Position numbers and translations under genes: made by a program. Shown piece by piece: positions 57,792-64,000 of a stretch of 64,000 nucleotides of DNA (the stretch's first letter is position 1; every line of letters begins with the position of its first letter). The stretch comes from Pygmaiobacter massiliensis (GTDB taxonomy: Bacteria > Bacillota > Clostridia > Oscillospirales > Ruminococcaceae). The stretch lies in contig JALFTI010000004.1 in NCBI GenBank assembly GCA_022778585.1, forward strand, positions 51,752 through 115,751, read 5' to 3'. The notes under the pieces were generated by a model, which ran no database searches, was not told where the DNA came from, and worked only from the letters and a program-made list of their open reading frames with translations.

Positions 57792-58547
57792 TCAGCTTAG
57801 GGCTGCATAATCTGCCTCAGAAACGGCCTCCAGCCACTCGTTCGAGGTGTCTTCTCCCGGTACTTCGATGGCAAGGTGGGAAAACCAGCTGTCATGGCTG
57901 GCACCGTGCCAGTGTTTCACTTGCGGCAAAATGTTCACCACATCGCCCGGGAACAGCTTGCGGGCCGGTTTGCCCCATTCCTGGTAATACCCGAACCCTG
58001 CTACACAAAGCAGAATTTGGCCGCCGCTCTTTTTGGCGTGGTGGATATGCCAGTTATTGCGGCAGCCGGGTTCAAAGGTGACATTGCACACCAAAGCCTG
58101 GCTGGCAGAAAGTGGCTGCAGATAGCTTTGCCCTACAAAATAGCGGGCAAAGCTGTCGTTGGGTGCGCCGATAGGAAAGACCATACTCTGCTGGTGCAGG
58201 GCTTTGGCACTTTGCAGTTGTGACTCGTTGGCCCACACCTCTTTGGCCATGCGAAACGCGGCCCAGGCTTTGGGCCAGCCTGCATAAAAGGCGGCGTGGG
58301 TTAAAATCTCTGCAATCTGTTTGCGGGTAATGCCATTGTTTTTGGCACTGAGCAGATGGTACTGAAAAGAGCTGTCCACAAGGCCCTGGGACATAAGGGC
58401 TACCACAGTAACAAGAGAACGGTCCCGCAGGGAAAGCTCCTGCTGGCGGCTCCATACCTCGCCGAACAGCACATCGTCATTCAGCCGGGCAAATTCCGGC
58501 GCAAATTCGCCCAAAGCATCACGCCCGGCCGTTTGTTTTATTGCCAT
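57792..58547 (-). CDS. Carboxymuconolactone decarboxylase-cupin fusion protein
   Basis: CMD-like LSLRDRSLVTVVALMSQG...ITRKQIAEILTHAAFYAGWPKAW; cupin HIHHAKKSGGQILLCVAGFGYYQEWG...GDVVNILPQVKHWHGA. Confidence 0.9.
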   Translation of the reverse strand: MAIKQTAGRDALGEFAPEFARLNDDVLFGEVWSRQQELSLRDRSLVTVVALMSQGLVDSSFQYHLLSAKNNGITRKQIAEILTHAAFYAGWPKAWAAFRMAKEVWANESQLQSAKALHQQSMVFPIGAPNDSFARYFVGQSYLQPLSASQALVCNVTFEPGCRNNWHIHHAKKSGGQILLCVAGFGYYQEWGKPARKLFPGDVVNILPQVKHWHGASHDSWFSHLAIEVPGEDTSNEWLEAVSEADYAALS

Positions 58548-58551
58548 GTTT

Positions 58552-59064
58552 TTATACCTCCGGTTCTAAAGAAAAGGTTACCTCAACGCTTCCTTCTCCC
58601 AGCTTCTGGGCAAGGTCCTCCGGCTGGTCTATTTTGGCCAGCCGGGTGAAGTTCCAGGAGTTGGTCCCATAATAAATGGTAATTTGGTTGCCCTGGTAAA
58701 GAATAACATCTCCGCACACGGCTGTAATTTGGCTGTCGCTTCGGGTTAAGGTTTGCCCAAGTGGTCCTACCTTTTCAAAGCCGCCGTAATCTTCCATTAA
58801 AATGGTCAGCTCGCCTTGTTCCAGCAAAGTTTCCAGTTCCTGGGCAGAAGGGTTATCTTCAAAGGTTGCAAGCCATTCCTGTTCGCCTACTGTAATTTTT
58901 AATGCTGGTTTTGTTTCGGCTGCCTGTGCGCTTTGGGGGCTAGATGAAGCACCTGGCTCAACGGCTACAAACTGCCCTTGTTGGGAAGCAGACTGCGTAT
59001 TTTGCCCCGCCCCGCAGCCAGCCAGCGCCAGAAAAACAAAGAAAATAGAAAAAATTTTTACCAT
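58552..59064 (-). CDS. Cyclophilin-like-fold lipoprotein
   Basis: Lipobox LALAGC; EDYGGFEKVGPLGQTLTRSDSQITAVCGDVILYQGNQITIYYGTNSWNFTRLAKI. Confidence 0.82.
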   Translation of the reverse strand: MVKIFSIFFVFLALAGCGAGQNTQSASQQGQFVAVEPGASSSPQSAQAAETKPALKITVGEQEWLATFEDNPSAQELETLLEQGELTILMEDYGGFEKVGPLGQTLTRSDSQITAVCGDVILYQGNQITIYYGTNSWNFTRLAKIDQPEDLAQKLGEGSVEVTFSLEPEV

Positions 59065-59073
59065 AAGCTTGTT

Positions 59074-60048
59074 TTACACCAAATATTTTTTCAAAAATTT
59101 TTCTATATGGTCAAATGGAATTTTATTTTTCTGGTCATACAGGTCGGTGTGAACCGCACCGGGAATAATCAGCAATTCTTTGTTGGCGGTATCCGGATTA
59201 TTCTTGACCATCTGGGAGAACGCATCGCGGCTGAAATAGCACGAGTGGGCCTTCTCTCCGTGCACCATTAACACCGCGCTGCGAATTTCGTTTGAGTAGC
59301 AAAGAATGGGCATGTTGATAAAGGAGAGAGCGGAGGTTACATTCCAGCCGTCATTGGAATTGAGCGAACGCTCGGAATAGCCCCGTTCGGTTTTGTAGTA
59401 GTCATAATAATCTTTTACAAAAAACGGTGCGTCCTCCGGCAGGGAATCTGCCACCCCTCCTGCCCGGGCATAGTTGTTTGCTCGGTAATCGGCGGTACGC
59501 TGGCAGTTTAGGGTTTTCTTCAATTCATAGCGGGCGTTTGCGGTGTCGGCAGCATCAAAATAGCCCCTTGCATTTACCCGGGTCATGTCGTACATGGTAC
59601 AGGTAATGGTGGCTTTTATCCGTGTGTCCATAGCAGCGGCGTTCAGCGCCATGCCGCCAAAACCACATATGCCCAAAATTCCAACTTTTTCTTCATCCAA
59701 GAGGGGATGGGTTGCAAGAAAATCCACTGCCGCGGAAAAATCTTCGGTGTTAATGTCCGGTGAAGCTACATTCCTTACCTCGCCGCCGCTTTCCCCAATG
59801 AAGGAAGGGTCAAAGGCAAGGGCGGCAAACCCGCGGCTGGCCAGTTCTTCGGCATACAGCCCCGCAGCTTGTTCTTTTACCGCCCCAAAAGGGCCCGCCA
59901 CGGCTATAGCGGCAAGTTTTGCCTTTGGGTTTTGGGGCAGGTACAAATCGCCTGTCAATTCAATGCCATATCGGTTATGGAAATGTACTTTTTCCCGTGT
60001 AACGGTATCCCGCAGGGGAAAGGTGTAGCCATTGTATTTGGAATGCAT
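59074..60048 (-). CDS. Alpha/beta hydrolase
   Basis: GFAALAFDPSFIGESGG, VGILGICGFGGMALNAAAMD, LMVHGEKAHSCYFS. Confidence 0.9.
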   Translation of the reverse strand: MHSKYNGYTFPLRDTVTREKVHFHNRYGIELTGDLYLPQNPKAKLAAIAVAGPFGAVKEQAAGLYAEELASRGFAALAFDPSFIGESGGEVRNVASPDINTEDFSAAVDFLATHPLLDEEKVGILGICGFGGMALNAAAMDTRIKATITCTMYDMTRVNARGYFDAADTANARYELKKTLNCQRTADYRANNYARAGGVADSLPEDAPFFVKDYYDYYKTERGYSERSLNSNDGWNVTSALSFINMPILCYSNEIRSAVLMVHGEKAHSCYFSRDAFSQMVKNNPDTANKELLIIPGAVHTDLYDQKNKIPFDHIEKFLKKYLV

Positions 60049-60062
60049 ATTTTATCCTTTCT

Positions 60063-60605
60063 TCAAATGTTTTTGCCCATTTCGTAGGCTTTTTGCAGTT
60101 TATCGGTGTGCAGTGCCATTTCGCCGGGGTCATTGGCCCCGCCGCCTTGTACCACGCCGGCAAGCCTTGCTTGCTCAAAACAACGAATCCATTCCTGCAG
60201 GCTGTTTACCGAACCATCTGAAGCACTGTCGGGCAGCTCGGCGCTGGCGGTCAATAGGTAAATATCCCGGAAGGAATAATCACAAGAGTAAAGCGGGTTG
60301 GCGCGGTCCAGCAGGGTTTTTAACTGGCCGGGAAGCCCGTAATAATAAACCGGGGCTGCAAAACATAAAACCTGCGCTGTTCGCATTTTTTCCACAATGG
60401 CATTGGCATCGTCCTGCAGTACGCAGTGTGGTGTTTTCAGGCAGGCCATACAGCCGGTACAAAACTGCAGCTGCTTATTTTTTAAAGATAAAATTTCCAC
60501 CGAGTGGCCGGCTTCCTGCGCGCCTTTTGCAAACTGCTGGGCCAACAGTTCCGAATTGCTGTTAGGCCGCAGGCTGGAACAAATGACCAATACTTTTTGT
60601 TTCAT
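60063..60605 (-). CDS. NADPH-dependent FMN reductase / flavodoxin-fold iron-sulfur-type oxidoreductase
   Basis: KVLVICSSLRPNSNSELLAQQFAKGAQEAGHSVE, CTGCMACLKTPHC, APVYYYGLPGQLKTLLDR. Confidence 0.92.
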   Translation of the reverse strand: MKQKVLVICSSLRPNSNSELLAQQFAKGAQEAGHSVEILSLKNKQLQFCTGCMACLKTPHCVLQDDANAIVEKMRTAQVLCFAAPVYYYGLPGQLKTLLDRANPLYSCDYSFRDIYLLTASAELPDSASDGSVNSLQEWIRCFEQARLAGVVQGGGANDPGEMALHTDKLQKAYEMGKNI

Positions 60606-61186
60606 GGGGTTTCCTCCTTTGTATTCCGTTTTTTTATAACCCTTGCCGGTACACCGCCCACAACCGTATTGGCCGATACATTTTTTGCTACAACCGCACC
60701 GGCTGCCACAATGGCTCCGTCCCCCACCGTTACGCCGGGCAAAATGGTGGCATTGGAACCAATCCACACCTGCCTGCCAATGTGAATGGGGGCCAAATGC
60801 ATGGTTGCGCGCTCTTGAGCGGGCATGGCATGGTTTACGGTGGCCAGTACCACATTGTGGCCGATGAGTGTACCGTCGCCTATAAAAATGCCGCCTTGGT
60901 CCTGGAATTTGCAGCCCATATTGATAAATACATTCTTTCCAAGCGTAATGTTCTTTCCGCAATCGGTATAAAACGGCGGAAACAAACGGAAGGTCTCATC
61001 TACCGGTTTGCCGATCAGTTTGGAAAAAAGCGCGCGCAGTTTTTCCGGTTCGTGGTAGCCGGTGTTGAGCTGTGCGGTAAGACGCAGAGCCTCCTGGCTG
61101 ACCTTGTGCATAAACAGGTGTTCTTCGCTGTTTGCCTGTACCGGCCTGCCGCTGTTTAGGTATTCCAAAAAGGTTTCTAAGTTCAT
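60602..61186 (-). CDS. Maltose/galactoside O-acetyltransferase family (LbH hexapeptide)
   Basis: GKNVFINMGCKFQDQGGIFIGDGTLIGHNVVLATVNH, PIHIGRQVWIGSNATILPGVTVGDGAIVAAGAVVAKNV; 4-bp overlap. Confidence 0.93.
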   Translation of the reverse strand: MNLETFLEYLNSGRPVQANSEEHLFMHKVSQEALRLTAQLNTGYHEPEKLRALFSKLIGKPVDETFRLFPPFYTDCGKNITLGKNVFINMGCKFQDQGGIFIGDGTLIGHNVVLATVNHAMPAQERATMHLAPIHIGRQVWIGSNATILPGVTVGDGAIVAAGAVVAKNVSANTVVGGVPARVIKKRNTKEETP

Positions 61187-61334
61187 TTGCCTCTCCCATC
61201 GTTTTCTTGTCATTGCTGCATTTATTGTATCACCCATTCAAATTGATAACAAATGCCTATAAAAAATATAAATCTATGCTTGAAAACTATGGTTTTGGCG
61301 GGCTATACTATTATAAAAAAGGAAGGTGAAGCAG

Positions 61335-62222
61335 ATGGAGCTGCGGGTGCTGCAGTACTTTCTTGCAGTGGCAAAAGAACAAAATATCTCGGTAGCAGCC
61401 CAGTCTATGCACCTTACCCAGCCAACCCTATCCAGGCAGCTGAAAGAACTGGAAGAAGAGCTGGGCAAGCAGCTGATGGTGCGGGGAAGCCGTAAGATTA
61501 CCTTAACCGAAGAAGGTGTTTTGCTGCGCAAGAGAGCGCAGGAAATATTGGACTTGGTGGGCCGGACCAAAAACGAGCTGACCTGTTCCGATGAGGCAGT
61601 AAGCGGTGATATTTATATTGGCACCGGCGAGACCGATGGGATGCGGCAGATTGCCGCCGCTGCGTACAAGCTGCAGCAAAGCTGGCCGGGTATTCGGTTT
61701 CATATTGCCAGCGGAGACGCTGCGGATGTGTGTGAACGGCTGGATAAAGGCCTATTGGATTTTGGTGTTCTTTTGGGGGATATTGATAAAACCAAATACC
61801 AGTATATGGAATTACCCATGAAGGATGTGTGGGGTGTTTTGATGAAGAGCACCAGCCCCCTGGCAGAGAAAAAAGCTGTATTGGCCCAGGATTTGTGGGA
61901 TAAGCCGCTGATTCTGTCCCGCCAAATTGACAATAAAAGTGCGCTTTACCGTTGGCTGAAAAAAGAACCGGCAGAACTTTATACGGTAGCTACCTATAAT
62001 TTAATTTATAATGCTTCACTAATGGTGGCTGAAGGAATGGGGTATGCCTTTGCTTTGGACAAGCTGGTCAATACCACCGGTAGCGACCTGTGTTTTCGGC
62101 CGTTGGAGCCCCGGTTGGAACTGGGGATGTATTTGGTATGGAAAAAGTCGCAGGTGTTTTCACGGGAGGCTAAACTATTTTTGGAATGTTTGCAAAACAA
62201 CCTGGCTGTCTGGGCCAAATAA
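61335..62222 (+). CDS. LysR family transcriptional regulator
   Basis: MELRVLQYFLAVAKEQNISVAAQSMHLTQPTLSRQLKELEEELG. Confidence 0.95.
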   Translation: MELRVLQYFLAVAKEQNISVAAQSMHLTQPTLSRQLKELEEELGKQLMVRGSRKITLTEEGVLLRKRAQEILDLVGRTKNELTCSDEAVSGDIYIGTGETDGMRQIAAAAYKLQQSWPGIRFHIASGDAADVCERLDKGLLDFGVLLGDIDKTKYQYMELPMKDVWGVLMKSTSPLAEKKAVLAQDLWDKPLILSRQIDNKSALYRWLKKEPAELYTVATYNLIYNASLMVAEGMGYAFALDKLVNTTGSDLCFRPLEPRLELGMYLVWKKSQVFSREAKLFLECLQNNLAVWAK

Positions 62223-62686
62223 CACAGTACCCCATAAAAGAACCTGCCGCAGCTTAAACCGAAAACTGCGGCAGGTTTTATGTTTTTGAGATAAAGCTGT
62301 AAAAAAGCTACTGTGGTTTTGCAGGCTATGAGGTCGTCAGGGTTTTTAACATGCATTTTCTATCTGGTATTTTGAAACAGGTATAAACCATACAGTTAGC
62401 AGGCCATATGGCTAAAACCTATGAAATACCTTTTTTTGTATTTTGCCGTATAAAAAATAAGCATTTTACATTTTGCGTGCCAGGCCTACAATGACAGATA
62501 AGGCAGCTGGCGGTTGTGAGGAACAGCAAGCAGGGCAAAACAGTGCGGTAGTAATGGGCGGTAAGCCGGGCAGCTAAAGCGCCCAGCAGGTTATTTGCGT
62601 TTTGGCCAGGTTTGCGGAGAAAAGCGTATTTTGGTTTGGTGCAGCGGCCGGTTGAAAAAAGGGTTTGTATGAAAGGAAGGGTTACA

Positions 62687-62956
62687 ATGAAAAAGGCTTT
62701 GGTGGCTTATTTTTCTGCCAGCGGCACTACCGCAAAAGCAGCGAAGGCACTGGCGCAGGCGGTAGGAGCAGAGCTTTACGAAATTAAGCCGGCGGTTGCC
62801 TATACAAGTGCTGACCTCAACTGGATGGATAAAAATTCCCGCACCAGCAGGGAGATGCAAGATAAAGATTCGCGCCCGGCTTTGGCAGACCGCAGTGCCT
62901 GTTTGCAGGCGTATGATGTAATTTTTTTAGGGTTCCCGATTTGGGGCATTGGATAA
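62687..62956 (+). pseudogene. Flavodoxin, C-terminally truncated at a mobile-element junction
   Basis: MKKALVAYFSASGTTAKAAKALAQAVGAELYEIKPAVAYTSADLNW...VIFLGFPIWGIG*; stops mid-domain. Confidence 0.8.
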
Positions 62957-63672
62957 TCGAAATGTCAGAAATGATTGCCACAGCCAACGCCAAGAGCATT
63001 GAGGAAATCAAGTCCTTTCTGAGCCGACAAAAGGAAACCTACAAGATACCGTATGAGCCCCATCCGGCAGACAGACTGCGACAATGTGTGTTTGGAGGTT
63101 CTTCCAACACACTTGACTTTCTTCCCCTTGACCGAACAGGCAACCGCCGATTTCTTCCAGTCATGGTATGCCCGGAACAGTCCGAGGTTCACATACTGGA
63201 AGATGAAACTGCATCCAGAGCCTATAGCATTCAGATGTGGGCAGAGGTCATGGAGATTTACCGAAGCGGCAATTTCAAGCTGAAGCTCAGCAAGGAAACG
63301 GACACATTTCTGAAAGCCCATCAAAGGAAGTTCATGCCGGAAGACATCATGGCAGGACAGATTATTGATTATCTGGAGCGCTATTCCGGCAACATGGTCT
63401 GCTCCAAGCAACTTTACCGTGAAGCATTAGGGCATGACTATGACGAGCCGAAGCAATGGGAGCTTCGAGAAATCAATGACATTATGAATAATGCTGTCAC
63501 AGGTTGGAGGGCATTTGCAAATCCGAGATACTTCCCGGAGCCTTACCGCAGACAGCGAGGTTGGGAACGCATCCCCACCGACAACGAGCCTGACAACAAC
63601 ACAGGAGAATTTCACGAACTGACGGAAGCAGAAATGCAACAGCTTGAACTTCCAGAAGAATGGTTACGATGA
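62953..63672 (+). pseudogene. Virulence-associated E (VapE)-like protein, C-terminal part
   Basis: WIIEMSEMIATANAKSIEEIKSFLSRQKETYKIPYEPHPADRLRQCVFGG...; ATPase core missing upstream. Confidence 0.82.
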
Positions 63673-63925
63673 AAAATCCCTTTTCGTTGTCGGGTAGATT
63701 GTCGAGCTGGTTGTCGGTCTGTTGTCGGGCAGAAATCGAAAATCCATTGATATTACTGGACTTTTCTTTCTCTGACAACAATGGCAACAGAAATATAAAA
63801 GAAAAAGTAAATTATAAAAAAGTAGATAAGCCCGATTAAGAAAAAGAGTTTTTCGAAGCCCGTTGTCGGTACTTCGTTGTCAGACCTTTCCTTGTCGGGC
63901 TTTTTTCATTTCAAGGAGGTATTCA

Positions 63926-64000
63926 ATGAACGCAACAGCAATTCAGACCGCAAACAACACACAGCCCTGTTTCCGCAAGACCATCGACAAGACCACCTAT
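63926..64000 (+). CDS. Transposon-encoded protein TnpW-like, 3' end outside window
   Basis: AAGGAGG RBS; MNATAIQTANNTQPCFRKTIDKTTY. Confidence 0.65.
   Translation, partial: MNATAIQTANNTQPCFRKTIDKTTY

Larger units (their letters stand above)
62950..64000 (+). mobile_element. Segment of an integrative/conjugative-type element, partial, running off the window
   Basis: VapE C-terminus, TTGTCGG-rich spacer, TnpW-like ORF; abrupt change from chromosomal flavodoxin. Confidence 0.7.

Noticed and set aside
60605-60962. N-terminal extension of the FMN reductase ORF to 299 aa
   Set aside because: Overlaps the upstream acetyltransferase in another frame; real start is ATG at 60605 with RBS GGAGG

Overview
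This 64 kb window looks like chromosomal DNA of a gut-type Firmicute, probably near Oscillospiraceae/Ruminococcaceae (inferred from gene content and style; I could not run a taxonomic search). Most of it is ordinary. It holds ABC, TRAP, AGCS, NSS, MFS and MATE transporters, regulators (two Crp/Fnr, NiaR-like, PadR, two LysR, TetR, MerR), a ROK kinase, SpoIIE, DUF1846, tRNA-Val and two CobW-type GTPases. It also holds a CoA-disulfide-reductase/rhodanese/thioredoxin locus divergent from an FAD-Rieske oxidoreductase plus tocopherol-cyclase-like pair, and a LysR-controlled CMD-cupin/hydrolase/FMN-reductase operon. The right end is a truncated flavodoxin fused to the C-terminal part of a VapE-like protein and a TnpW-like ORF, i.e. 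a mobile-element junction or an assembly chimera. The observations I rate highest are: (1) a GC-rich, hairpin-dense, terminator-ended noncoding stretch of about 175 nt upstream of spoIIE, a candidate unannotated sRNA; (2) an AGCS symporter + GATase module next to a TRAP transporter + GATase module; (3) a set of genes broken by in-frame stops or homopolymer frameshifts (lipoprotein, MATE copy, polytopic membrane protein, MerR effector domain, PadR-operon protein, and a small protein with UGA replacing a likely Cys codon); (4) exact palindromic candidate operators for the Crp/Fnr, PadR and TetR genes and a CIRCE-like element for hsp20; (5) the mobile-element junction and its TTGTCGG repeat cluster. 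All calls come from reading the sequence and supplied translations, without database searches.
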